In this document: positions 25,301 through 39,100 of the stretch, piece by piece
Layout of the letters: every line of letters begins with the position of its first letter
Position numbering within the stretch: the stretch's first letter is position 1
NCBI GenBank assembly: GCA_030142905.1
Contig: JASJOG010000018.1
Span: 1,929,001-1,993,000 of the forward strand
Direction of reading: 5' to 3'
DNA from: Heliopora coerulea
Lineage: Eukaryota > Cnidaria > Anthozoa > Scleralcyonacea > Helioporidae
Length of the DNA stretch: 64,000 nucleotides
Made by a program: the position numbers and the translations under genes
Notes under the pieces: model-generated
Told to the model about the DNA's origin: nothing
What the model saw: only the letters and a program-made list of their open reading frames with translations
Databases searched by the model: none

Positions 25301-28300
25301 GTTTGGTTTCAGCAAGGTATTTTCTTTAGGTGTGCGAAATTATAGTGCCACAATAACCGGATGTGTAAACTGTAGTAAAATCGTTATTTACATTGATAAG
25401 GCTATCAATATCTTTATATGTATTTCCTGCATCCAGTTATGTGATATTATGCCCTGTCTTTTTCTTCAAAGGGGAAAAAAGGCATGACTGGAGAAAATGG
25501 GGATGTCGGAACAGCTGGACCAAAAGGAGAAAAGGTTTGAATACGTGTTTAAATTTCTGATCTATTATTTAAATAAAAAAAAACCCTCTATAAAAGTTAT
25601 ATGTATAAGTTTAATGCAAAAATAGACATGTTACTACGGAAACCCTTTTTTCCCCGGGTTTACCTGGCAATATGCAGTTGGATTGGCCCTCTATAAAACC
25701 CATGAGAAACGGCCTTCGGTTAGGTCGATCCAGTGAATCTGATCGAAAGAACAGGCATCTGGCAATTGGCATCACAAAACAGGTGCCATTAAATCGGATG
25801 AGATTTGCAAATTTTGGACACGTATGTGAAAGATATTTATTGAAACACTGTTTGCACATTGGACAGGAGGAAGCAATGGGGGTATTTTTTTAAATTTTAT
25901 TTGTTTGTTTGTATTTCAATATTCACTTATTTTGAAGGGATCTAGAGATTTTTTATTCCGGTCTTTCTCCATGTAAGAACAATAAGGTTGAAGTACCACA
26001 GTGTTAAGTACAGATTGGTTCACCAGTTCTGCACTGACCAAAATTGCAGGATGACTAAGTAGAAAAACTGTACCGAACAACGGAAGGTGAATTACTCAAA
26101 CCGAAATTATGAGGTCAAAAATCGTTTACCAGTTACTCCGTTCGTTTTAATGGAGGATTAGTGACATGACTTTCATCAATTTCTGGTCCGTTATGAGTAT
26201 GCTGAACTGAAATTACAAACAAGCAGAAGTTATCGCGAAGGTGACTTTGCCATAGTTATCACTCCGATTTTGGTGTCTTGCTTTACAAATTATTGCCTAC
26301 TAGGATGGTTTTATGAGGAATTTATCGCTAAGGAAGCTTTCGGAATTGATTAGTGGCTCTCTACGACGAACGGCGAGTAGGTTTGTAAGTGAGACGAGGG
26401 TATTTTGCCAAGCCTGGTTCATAACTGTCGTTACCAATGACATAACTTCTCTCCTGAAAGATTTAATGAAGCAAAACGATCGAATGCAAGGTCGATATAC
26501 CAAACTTCAATGCCCAAAGTTTCGTCATCGAAAACGGTTGACCGCGATATGACGCATGCGCCGTGCAAAATAATTGAAATTATTTGACTCACCAAAAAAA
26601 AAATGATATTTCAACTTGGGCATCCGACAGGTGCCAGAGTAATAAATTATAGTAATATTATTATAGCAAATATCGTATTGATAGATCTTCTGACACCTGT
26701 TGAATTATAATATATAACTGTGCATTCTTTAGTCCCATAGAAAATCCAAACACAAATATGTCGGTGTTTGTCCATAAAGAAAATTTCTAAAAGTGGTGTA
26801 TTCACGAGTGTTGATTAGCTTCCAGCAGCTGCCCATCTACTTTATCGGCAAAGACCAATAGGACAGAATCGGCTGTTCAGACAAGGCAAGGATTTGAGAG
26901 AAAAGAACCGGTGCACCTCAACGCACCTCAGTAGAAATCCGTCCTCTTTCATGGACATTTTCGTCCCTATCAAAATCTTTCATATGATGTTCTATAGCGC
27001 GAAACCTCGTCTCCGAATAATTTATTCATTCCGTGGTCTATTTTATTACCACACCTCTGTTGTGTCAGCATGTGTTGACAGCTCCAGTCTCGCCTCATTT
27101 CAGTTCCTCTTGGAGGGTGCTTATATGGAGGCAAGCCAGCTCTCTTGATAGGGCTAGCCGTTTTCTCCCTTTCTCCCCCTTTTTTTGTTTTGTTTTTGTT
27201 TTTTCAATTTTTACACAGGAATTTACTGGTCCTTCTAGCAGGGCTGGATCTAACACACATGAGTATTAGGAAGGCCCGCCTTCTGAGTGTATTTATATGG
27301 AAAGTTCCCAGACCTCCTAGGCGAGATCTCGAGTTGTCAAACTGTCTGAGTTGATTATTAATTTGAAGGCCCGTTGCAGGTCATTGATGGGTATGACGAA
27401 GTGTCGTGGGAATCCACCTAAAAACTCATGCAGCAGCACGTTACAACAAAATATCTTTGGAATAGCAATCATAATGCCAAATTTACTTATTATAAATGAA
27501 AACGTACAATAGGTGTCAGAAAATTGATCAAAAAGGTAATTGTTTTTGTTATATTATCATTTATTCAATAATCTCCAGAGGTAATATGCGACCCATGATA
27601 TATTGCCCAAGGTCCATAAGCAGCCGACAATTTTAAAAAGTAAAGAATAAAACATAATCCGTAAGACGTCATCTTGCTAGCTTGATATTCAAGTTATGAA
27701 ACAAGACAACACAAAGACAAAGTTACGGTGATATTTCGACTCTATTACAAAGTCATTGTCAAACTAGTTGGTTTGACATAGAGTCGAAATATCACCGTAA
27801 TTTTGTCTCTGTCTTATCTTGTTTCATAACTTGAATATCAAGCTAACAAGATGATGTCTTTCGGATTATGTTTTATTCTTTAATATTACCCAAGACCAAT
27901 GACGTTTTACCTATGACCCATAACCATCCAATATTCCCTTCAAGAAATACTTTCAACCGTATAACTTAATTTGAAAACAGGATGTTTGTGACGTAGATAC
28001 AAGGAATATCACAACCTAAAAAGTCTTTCTCTTCTCTGTTTGTTATGAAAATGGCGAATGCTTGACATTACGATCTTAAGTTAGTAAAGAGGAAGTGAAT
28101 TAGGTCAATGATTCGCTATCTTCTTCACCGGCAACCTAGAACGTAATTTTGCATGTGAAGCGCGACCCACATAGATGGACTAGATGAAATCCGAAGGAAC
28201 AAAATAGCTGTTCGGCCTCTGCACGTATCCAAAATTCTGTTCGGGAGTTTTGTTCAGTACTCTTTTCAGACCTCCATCTGATTCGATAAGTTTGTAACAG

Positions 28301-30057
28301 GGTCAATTTCGGCAATTTTTTTCGATTTTGTGGAGAATTCTTGCGACCTGCCAAATATTCTCCGCGACCTGCAGTTTGCGGAACGTCGAATTTCACGATA
28401 GAATTCGCAAGCTTTTTATGGTTTTAAATATCGAATCATAAAATATCAAAAGAATTCTCTAATCAGACCTTTGTGAGGAGCCTGAGAAATTTCTGATAGT
28501 AAAGGGCGTAACAAGGATTTTTGAAACGGAGAGGGAAAGTCGAAGAAATCTCTAATTAATAAATATTCGGCTTCGTGACTTTCCAGGAAGTACTCCAACA
28601 AGTCCTTTCCAACCTTAAATACTGAAAAAGAAAACAACCAATATTATATTACGTTGGGAGAGAGAAATTTTTTTCCAACAATGGGGGGGGGGGGGGGGGG
28701 CGGCAGACGTAATTTTACCCATTGTCCCCCTCATGATGGCGCCTCAGTGAACAACTTAAAACTAACCAAGAAAAGGTTGACGTTTTTCACGTCTCCCTTT
28801 CGTATTTTTACGAAAGAAAGAAAAAAAATATCAAACGTGTCATGTCTTTATATGTGATAAAGATACGCTTACGTTTCTCAAATTCTCAAAGTTTTTCGGC
28901 TTGGTAAACATAAATTTCTAAACTTTCATCGCGAATTAGCGTGCTAAGGGGTTCGTTGTATAGGACATTTAAAAAAATCGCTGTAAGTGCTTTATCAATT
29001 CTAAAATACTCGGGTATCCTCTTAAATCCGATAAAGCACTCCTAATTGGTTTTTATGAAGAAAGTTCAAGGATCCATGGGGACATAAGATATGTACTTGC
29101 ATCTGTCGATGGAAGTTAACATGTGCAGGCTGCTGGTGGCTGTTAGTGATGGATGCTCCTATCTCCTCCCTTATCTCATGGTCATTGACTTCTTCCTTGT
29201 CATCGGAAGGGGACAGGTTGTGCAAGTCCACAAACGTTCCATTTAATTAGTCACGTTTCAAACGTGTCGTTATTAATGATTAGGAATGTCTTTCCACATC
29301 ATGTTTTACCTTGCACCCTTAGCTTGTCTACTGCCACGTAATCCAAATACGTTCCTTTATATTTCTTCAGGGTGATGAAGGTGAAAAAGGAGGTCCAGGA
29401 GAAGTAGGAAACCAGGTTGTCATTTGTCTGTAAATATTAAAAAAATGATGTCATGTATCGATAAATGTTGAATAAAATGTTGGTATGTTATTTGGTATGT
29501 TCCAGTTGGACAATCTTCTGTGTAACCAAATGAAAACTAATTTAGCGTTATTTCTACAACTCTGTTCTGAAAATTTTGAGCATTTATTTGTTTATTTGGT
29601 TTTCTTATTGGTTTCTTCATGATTATAGGGTGATAAAGGTATGAAAGGCCAATCTGGAGAAGAAGGACCTAGAGGACCTAAGGTTGGTTGGTTTATTTCC
29701 TTAGTTTGGTTTCGAGAATCTCATAATTTGCTGCTAACATTTGAGTGTTTCTGAATATATCTAAACACTTCTAAAGGCTTTTTGTTAGGGCTGTCCAACA
29801 CTTGTATTACACATTTTTGAATACTCAGTTCAACTTTATCCTAATAGTCAATTTCGAGGAATATGCGCGTAGTAGAGAATATGGGTGTGACTGTCATTAA
29901 TGTAGAATTGGCGTATGTAATTTTTATATAATAAATACTAAAATACCCAGGAACGTTTGATATTAAACGAATTGCCTTTAAATTGTATTGTAATTTATAT
30001 GTATTTAAATTGAATTGTAATTAGAAAATCAAGTAATGTTGTCAACATACATATGTA

Positions 30058-30101
<44 letters not shown>

Positions 30102-33100
30102 GAAACAGAATGAGTATCCCAATCAACCACATTCCGAAAGTGTGCTAGCCTGGGAAGAAGGACGGTATTTGGGGGACAGGAAACATACATGTTAAGGCTG
30201 AAATCTGAAGAAACATCTCAAGATGAAGAAAATGGGAGAATGAGAACATATGGAAATGTGAAGTGATAGGATTACCACAATTTTCGCGAAATTTTTTTAC
30301 TATCACTCATTTCCTAATTGGGCTCTATTTGGAAGATCCTTGAAACATGTAAACGTTGAAATGTAAATTTCATTTGTCCAAAAAAATTGTTAATTAAGTC
30401 TTCGATAATTTGCGATAAAAATCGGGAATTTGTTTGCAGGTTTACCTACACGTATGGAAAAAATGACTCAAATGTCTTAAAAGTCGTTCTTTTCCCTAAG
30501 TTTTCAGAATGGCGACCATCTTCAAACTTTCTTCACGTACATATTATATAGATATGATAGGGGAATCAGCCAATCAGAGCTCGCTTACGGCAGAAAATAG
30601 TTGAATGTTCTTTCGATTAACTGTAAGAACGTTATTTGCTGTATTTTCCATCCTTTCCTGCTTATTTTAAACTGACATTTTATTTATTTTCGTGCAAGTC
30701 GTACAACATTATTAATTGTACCATATCTAACTAGACATCACTGTCACTGCTTACTCCAAGACATGAATTGCTATAAACCTGATGGCTTTGGCATTGAAAG
30801 AAAAGTCTCGCGCAATTTTCATATCCGATTCTAATGAGATATTTTTGCACTCGATAACTCCGTTCTTGTCACCAAATTGTGTATTGAGATTATTTACAAT
30901 TTATGACGTGCCAGAGTTAGCTGGCAAGTCATGGTGTTCGAATTTTGAGCATTTGCACAATTCGAAATGAAATCTAATATTCGGTAGACATCTCTATTTT
31001 TTACTGGGAAAAATGTTCCGAGCCTCTGAAGGGAATCAAACCGTCACCTCATTGCCGGTTAGATTCTGTAAATATTGAGCTACATGAGTCGGATGGTGTA
31101 CATAGTTTACGTATGTTACTAGTTAATATTGGTGATATGCCATATCTTCAGCAGGTGTGCGTTTTTATTTAACTTGGACGATGCCATGCATTATTAAAAT
31201 CAAATACTTGACCTTATCATATACTGCCGCAGTGCATCTATCACCCTATCATCACTAATCACTCGTAATGTCACTTTCGCGCACCATTTGTGTCACGTAG
31301 CTCAATAGTTCCAACATGTTAGAGGCAAACAGAAGGTTACGGATTCGGCTTCCGTCACGTGCACTAAACACTCTAGTGGGTAGAATACTTGATAACAGCA
31401 GTAATTCACTTACTATTTATGTTGATTTTTTATCTGACGGGTAGCTTCGGAAGGGTACGGGTTGAACTCCCGTCAGCGGCTCAGAAAACCTACATCAGTA
31501 AACGAATTTCACAACGTCATTGATACAATTACTATTTATGTTTATTTCTCATCTAATGTATTGCTTAATTAATTTGTAGGGCTCACAAGGAAGGCAAGGA
31601 CCTACAGGACCAACTGGAGATCAAGGACCAGCTGCATCAGTTGTAAGTGCTAAAACAGTTAATCATAACATTGCGGCAATACGATAACGCAAGATTCTCT
31701 ATTGCTGTCCGCCAGAATAAAAAAATTAAATATTTCAATAATAAGAAAATTGTGAACAATTTAGAGTATTTTCGGAAAAAAGATATTGAATTACGTTGGG
31801 CTTGTTTTAGATTAGCATTTGGCTACAATCTACCGGATTTCTTGTTTCATGGTCAGTGGACGGTCATTTCCATTCATTTTTGTCATAATTTTCAGGCTAA
31901 AAAATATGCTTTATGGTTTCCTGGAATCATAATTTTAACACTCATTGTATTGTTCAAAATAACTTTAAATTGACAGATAGACCAGCAGTAAATGCCTGTG
32001 TGATTAAATGAACCTGTGCGGCAAAAAGAGACTGGATGAAAGTAATTCACTGTGTAAATCTTTGGCAATTACTAAGAAAATTGGTGAAATAAGGCAGAAC
32101 AAGAGAAAATTTTCCTAATTTAATTAGTCTTCATAAAATAACAATCATCTTACTAACGCTATGATTGAATGAGCATCATTCTCTCGTAGAACACACAGAC
32201 CTGGATGACGTCACTTTCAAATTACAACAAAGGGATCTATTCCATTTTTGTATTGTCAGTTCAAATATAGAACCAAAAATACATCATAACGTCATAAGGA
32301 TAAAAAAACTGTCCAAAAATCATGCCAATTGGATTAATTACAACTTGAAGACCTTTAAACGACTGAATTAATGAACGAAAGCTTGCGTGATGATTTATAA
32401 AAATTAGCCTGAAAGACAGAGGCGCTTGTTCATGAAATCAGTACTTTTGGGGCAGTGGATGAGATACAATACAGGGCAAAGCCATGTCATTGGTTCGGGG
32501 TATCGTAGAGCAAGCGTCAGACCACAGTTCACTCAGTAACCAGGTCATCCATACTTCTGTAATAGAGCTTGTGAACGATGAATTGGAAAACCAGAAATAG
32601 AAGAGGGAATACGAGCCCAAACAGTGTTTTTCACAGCCATATGGAGTTCTTCAAATCTTCCATAAATGTTTCTTGGACTCTCTTAAAACACAGTGAGAAT
32701 GGTCTTTTATTATTTACAATATCACCGACGGAAAAAAAACTTAGCAATACCGCTCGTTCTGTTTGTGCTATAAAATTGTAAATCCTCTATACACGGGATA
32801 AATAACTAGGAACTTGCCTATGTTTTTATTGAAGTACATGGTTTTGGGCCCGAAAGAATCAGTACAGGTCGGTGAAAGCAGATTTGGGAAAAACTATTCG
32901 TGACTGACGTTTCGACGGCCTCGTAGCGGGTGGCCATGTGTTTTTATTAATTGACAGAAATATTGCTTTTACTCATTGAGAGCTCACAGTTTTGAAATAC
33001 TATTTTATAAATTCTTGATGTTTAAACTCACGTCGAAGCTTTCAAATGGATAACTTAAATCATTGTATCGTAAAGAAACACGTCAACTACAGAAATGGCT

Positions 33101-36100
33101 TTAAAAGGTGGTATTGGTAATCTTTGAGACTAATGGACGACTTGCGAACAGGGCAACAAGTAGAGGGGCAAAATTAATCGCTACATATAAAACTAATGCA
33201 TTTTGGAAAGTGTGTGAACATAACCTATCATTAGCCGTGACTACGGGTCCCTTGTAGCTTCTCATTAGCGTAAACATGTAACAGGGGTTGCACCACTGAA
33301 CTGACCATGAGGTTTACCATAAAAACAGACACTCTAAGGATAAATAAGTCAAGAATTTAACTTCAAAATTACTCCTGATTATTTAAGAACTCTCCCGGCA
33401 TCAAAGGAGGAAGAGGACCAGAGGGTAAGATTGGGCCTCCTGGATTAATTGGATATCAAGGAGAACCCGGTCAAAAAGGAGAAAGGGGGATGCCTGGAAA
33501 ACCGATTCAAGGTTCAAAGGGGAAGCAAGGCGAACGAGGAGCCCCAGGAGCTCCAGGGGAAGCAGGTGATCCAGGTACTGGAACATTGACGCTTTTTACT
33601 TTTTAACCTTTGTCTTATCTTGGAAACATACAGCATCAAATATCATATTTATCATCGATTAAGGTGGTAATTAATCCAACACAACCGCAACAATGACGAT
33701 GACAAACAGTCATTACCTTTTAAATAACCTATTGCCGAAGTATTCGTGATGTAGCATTATACATCATTTTCATTTATGATTATTTGAAATGAACAAAGTC
33801 TAAGTTCAATTAACTATAAGGAAGTTGTAACAATCGTCTAGTGGGAGAGGTTCTTACCTTATTCCTTCTCTCTTTTTCTATCCGTCTCTGCATTCAGCTA
33901 TGATTTCGCACTGGAGGCAAACGTACGTGGCAGCAAAGTTGTTTTCAACACATGGACATACGAATTTTTTTTTAAATTTGAAAGAAATATCAAGTATTTG
34001 ATAGTTACAAGAAGTCAGAGACTCTTAATTGGTTAAAAAGTCCTAGGGCCCACCAACAGGAATAACAAGTGACAGGAGTAAGTGTTTGAAAGAAAAATGA
34101 CCTGCGCATTTTATTATACAGGTGGACAAAGCTTCGACTTTCGAATGTCGCTGATTTTCGAAACGTTGCGGTCGATAATGATATAAAGCTAAAATGATAT
34201 AAGAACAGTATACTGCGTGGAAAGTATTAAATAAGGTAAAAATTTCAAAGGTTGGTAACTGCCTTGACTGATCGCGAGGAATTCCGACGGACAGACGGAT
34301 GGACGGACGGACGGACGGATGGACGGATGGACGGATGGATGGATAGATAAATAGATTGGATTTTATCAGTCCTCAAAAAGTTAATGAGTTAATCTCGTTT
34401 TTATGGTCTTATATAGATCTCCTTTTCTAATATTTCAGGTCTAAATGGCATGGAAGGACCTAAAGGGATTCAAGGGGAAAACGGCAGGAAAGGCTTTCAA
34501 GGCGCTATGGGTGATAATGGAATTTCAATTCCCGGACCGAAAGGAATGGATGGTAAAACTGGGCCCAAGGGATTTAAAGGAACCACCGGAGATGCTGGCC
34601 CTGTTGGCCAGATTGGTAAGGCTAAAGGCAATAGCTGGCTATCTTTGTAACAAGTCTGCTAAATACAGCTCCAAGAATCTTTTTAGGCATTGTTTTAATG
34701 TAAATATCCATGCAATTGAAAAAGGCAATAGAGAATCAATCACGCATCTAGGGACGAGTCAATAGATTTCCAAAACAGCCACAAACAATCATTTCCTATG
34801 CAAACTGATTTTAAACCCAAATTTTATTTCTTACTATAATCCAAACTCTACCCCTACGATTGAAGGTAATGTGAGCAGTGCAGGATTCCAGCTGTTGTAG
34901 GTTTAGTAAACCGTCTCTATTTGTTCTTCTCTCGATCTTTCTCGTTTACGTAACGCAGAACCATAAAAAGTACGGGTGAATATAGAAAGAATTATAATTG
35001 ATTAATGAAGAACTCATCAACTCCAGTAAAATCTGCTCGAAGATGGTGTACTGCCAAAATGATAACACAGAGTAATATCATTTCACCACTGGCTGCTCCG
35101 GAGTCTTCTCCCCATCTTCCATGATTCCTGAGCAAAACTCAACAAGCTTCTTCATTGATGGAGTATCTCCGTGTAAGATTTTAACCCTTTTCCTTCCTTT
35201 AGAATCCTCTTTCGTCTGTCAAAAACTTGACAATTTTTCCAAATTCTCTTCACTCTCTTTCTTATATCTCAGTTCAGTCAATTCTATTTCAAAGTGTCAC
35301 TTGTAGTTCTTCCTCTTCCTATTCTTGTCCCAATCTCTTTCAAAAGTCTTCTTTCCTTCTTTATTAGTTTACTTATCATCTCTCTTCGACTTAAGTCATA
35401 TGCTGTTCTTGCAGTTACTCACCTTAGCATCTTTATTTGTTGCCTTAACTTTCTTTCTCTTCTATTTCCACCAGGTACAGCTCGACCTACAGCCTCCTTT
35501 TTAATTCTTTCCCCATTGCATATACTGTATCTGTGATTTTCATGACGTCGTTTGTTTCCATTGTTTATGTTGTATGTATTCTTCTGGCTGTCCGGTGGGC
35601 TATCGATTCATCCCCCTCTCCTCAAAGTATGCACTTTTCACGTATCTCTTGATCATCTATGTTCTTCTTTATCCAATGAGGGCCTGGTCTTGCGTGGCAA
35701 ATATCAAACCATCAGTTTCCTTCTTCAGAAATCCTTTCTTTATCCAATCATGACTCAACACTTCTTGTATCTTCTGTGTCTCTAAGGAATTTACCTTGCA
35801 ACTGCTTTTCTATCCACTAATTGCGTCTTTCTTCCTGTCTTCTTTTCTTCACTGTTTCAGCAGTTAAATTAAACTCTGGTAAAATTCCTTCATTTCTAAC
35901 CAGTTGTAACAACCTTTCAGTCGAATTTTCCAGATATAAGGAAAGATTTCTTTCTTAGTTCTCTACACATCCATTCTTCCGCCTTCTTTCCGTGGGATGT
36001 ATAGTCTGTCAATGTCACTCCGTGGGTGATGCATTCTGTTCATAGTCATAATCTTTCTAGTTTTCCTATCCGTTACTCTCAACTCTTCTTTTGTCCACTT

Positions 36101-39100
36101 CAAAACTCCAGCTTCATATCTTACTAGAGAGACTACTCTTGAATTTTTTGCACTGATTGTAATTCCACCATTAAGCGTTGATAAGCATATCTGTCTTACT
36201 CTTTTGTAATACTCTTTCCGGATTGTATCTTTCATTTTATCATGCATCATGTGATCTGCCTCTAGTATACCTAGGTATTTGTAGCCTTTCTCTGACCTAA
36301 TTACTATTATTATTATATTTAAATCGTAGGTCTACCTGGCAATTTAACGGACAGTGATTGTGGTGTCCCTGGAAACTGCCCTAAAGGTGAAAGAGGCCTT
36401 CCTGGTCCTCGAGGTGATAGTGGAGAACCTGGTTCTCCAGGAGAAGCTGGACCAACGGGACCCAAAGGTTTTCCAGGAGGCATTTGTCCTACGTGCCCAG
36501 CTGGAACCAAAGGTGTCAGAGGCGACAAAGGGCTTAATGGTGATAAGGGGGAGAAAGGCAGCCGTGGGAGCAAAGGTTTTAAAGGTGAAACTGGGACACA
36601 GGGTTTACCCGGAAGTGATGGATTGCAAGGGAAGAGGGGCCAAAAGGTAAGGTTTATGGAAAGCCTTTATCTAATACCAGAGTCCTCTTACAATAAATAT
36701 TATTGAAATCATAACAGATTGGGTTCGAATAATCAAATGATTTTCCTTATTATCCAATTCTTCCTGTTATTCTAATTAGGTGATAAGTTTGTTTTTAGCT
36801 AGTATGGTCGTATCGATGGGTAACGCAACGTTTTATTTTGTCAACTTACTTCGATGTTGTTAGGGATACGATGGTTACTCAGGCGACAGAGGGCCAAAGG
36901 GTGTAAAAGGTGAGCCTGCGCAAGTCGACGAGGATTCTGCAGTTGGTGAGGTTGGCGAAAAGGGCGATTTTGGTGCCAAGGGTTTGAAAGGTCTTAAAGG
37001 CCTGAAAGGAACAGACGTTTCCAAGGGTGTTAAAGGTACTGCTGGGCAGCAAGGAGAAAAAGGAGACCCAGTGAGTATATCCAAATCTATTTTTTCTGAA
37101 ATTGTGCAGTTTAAAAACGTTTGGCAGTTTCAGCTGGGGACCCAGGGGAGCCCTTCCCCCTTTAAACTGTTAAAAATCCCATAGCTCTTTAAAATTAATT
37201 TTCACTATAATGAATGGGATAACTCGGCAAAGAAATTTCCTTGTGTTGCTTAAAATGGCAGAGGCTGTATTTGTGACAAGACTTATTTCCATGTTTTTAA
37301 AAAGATTCTTTCGGGTTACTGACATCCCATGTAGATGCTTCGAAACAGGGTACAAAGACTCATTGCCGACACCGATGACGATGTCGAGACCAACTGTGAA
37401 TTCAACACTCTAATCGTTCATGTTCATGCTACTGCTACTTCAATAACTACCATCTCTGTCGCGAAAATTATTTTATTAACGCTACTCGCTTAAAGCGTTT
37501 TGGACTTTCACACGGCCTGGCATTGTTTGGTATCGATAATGCTTGAAGCACATGTTAAAATACACAGTTTAGAAATATAGAGGTTGATGAATGTATAAAA
37601 TACACGTAATACTTCCTTAGGCGATATAGAGAATTTCCTGCCCTCAAAAAAAATGAGTTTCCACCGTGGGTACCAACATAGGCGTCTAATTTTTAATGCC
37701 TCATTTTGTATACTGCCAATGGGATGAATTTTGTATAACTAATGCCTGATTTTGTATACTGCCAATGGGAACGTGAGAAATGATGGTGTTTCGTGGAAAA
37801 TCTGTTCAGACCCGAAAAATGATTTGAAATGATTGGGATTTTGGTGAACCAATCTTCGTAACGAGGAAAATTTTGTACAACTCGATATTTCTGGGACAGT
37901 GTACTTTGTGTGACCACTGGGTCTTTTAGAGTTAACTGAAGTCTATCATAACTAGATTTAACCAATCACTGGAGCAAAGAGTAAAGTCAAAAGAGGGTGG
38001 ATATGGAACGCTGATCTCGAAATTGAACTAGATAGAGCAACTGGATTAGAGAAGTGAAGCTCCGGCTCCGGCCATATTGGGAGGACCCAGCCCGGTACTC
38101 ATTGAAAATATGGCGTAAGTAGGAGTGGCCAGTTTCAGGGAGGTTGAGAAGATGTAACAAAATAAAGGTTTTTAATCTTACGTTAAGTCATAAATAAGTG
38201 TTCTGGATTATTTTTTCGTTTTGCAAATGGATTGTTTTGCGAAATGCACCCGCCTGTACACTTGCTTCAAGGTTAAAAAAATTTGGTAGACTAATGTCTG
38301 CCGAGTTTGCAAGAGACTGCGTGTGTATTTACTTCTCTCTATTTGAAAGGACTGGGCAAGAGCTTGCGATGGAACTGCCTTTGAAGCCAAAACATCTAAA
38401 AAATTTAGAACGAGCTTAGTACAAAAAAGGACAAAAATAATATGAGAAGCCCGTGCTGCCGACTGAGCTTGAACACGAGACCAGACCAGACAAAAAGCAA
38501 GACCAGACAGCTTCTTAGACCACGTGGTACTGATAGGTTACACTCGAAATTACAGATAAGTTACACTTGTGGTACAGATAGGTTACACTTGTGTGTTTAA
38601 AGTTTTGTCACCTGGCTTACGTTTTAACTTTGTCTTTGCCAATTTCCATGCTTTGAATAATATCTATCAACAGTTTCCCTTGATGGCTTAGAAGAACAGT
38701 TCAAAAATTTTTCCTCATACTAGCAATGTTTGCCATGACCAAATCTCATATTAGTATCATAATAGCTATAGGCTGTGTTTTGTGGGGTTGTTGAAATAAA
38801 CCTTTGCGGCATTAAATTCGTTCATCATGGGATAGACTGGACGTTGTTAAATACTTCCGGATATCCAAAACAAAATGCTTTGGAGGAACTAGGAAATGAC
38901 AAGCGCCATGTCAAGCGCGACAGTTGATCCAAATGTTTTTGGCAAACACTATGGTATGGTGTCTGATGGAGTGACTTTGTCACAATAGCTCCCAGCGGTT
39001 AGTGATCGGATAGAATTGTTACTCTTCTTCAAAATGAATATCTATAAAATGTTCTATTCCACAAACTATTGCCGGCATCCCCTTTTGGTACCCATCATGC

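Noticed and set aside
26626..26700. Short MITE with CAGGTG ends
   Set aside because: The inverted match is only about six to seven bases and no target duplication was found.
29022..29231. Minus-strand frame [20 protein letters not shown]...
   Set aside because: 69 codons, no recognisable domain, no supporting signals; too weak to annotate as a gene.
32895..32945. Penelope-like terminal motif (GACGTTTCGACGGCC)
   Set aside because: Only a short motif with no coding or second terminus nearby.
36319..36573. Pro-rich collagen-like frame on the minus strand (and similar ones at 36875, 55225, 55669, 56394)
   Set aside because: These are antisense shadows of Gly-X-Y codons (GGN-CCN), which read as Pro-rich on the other strand.
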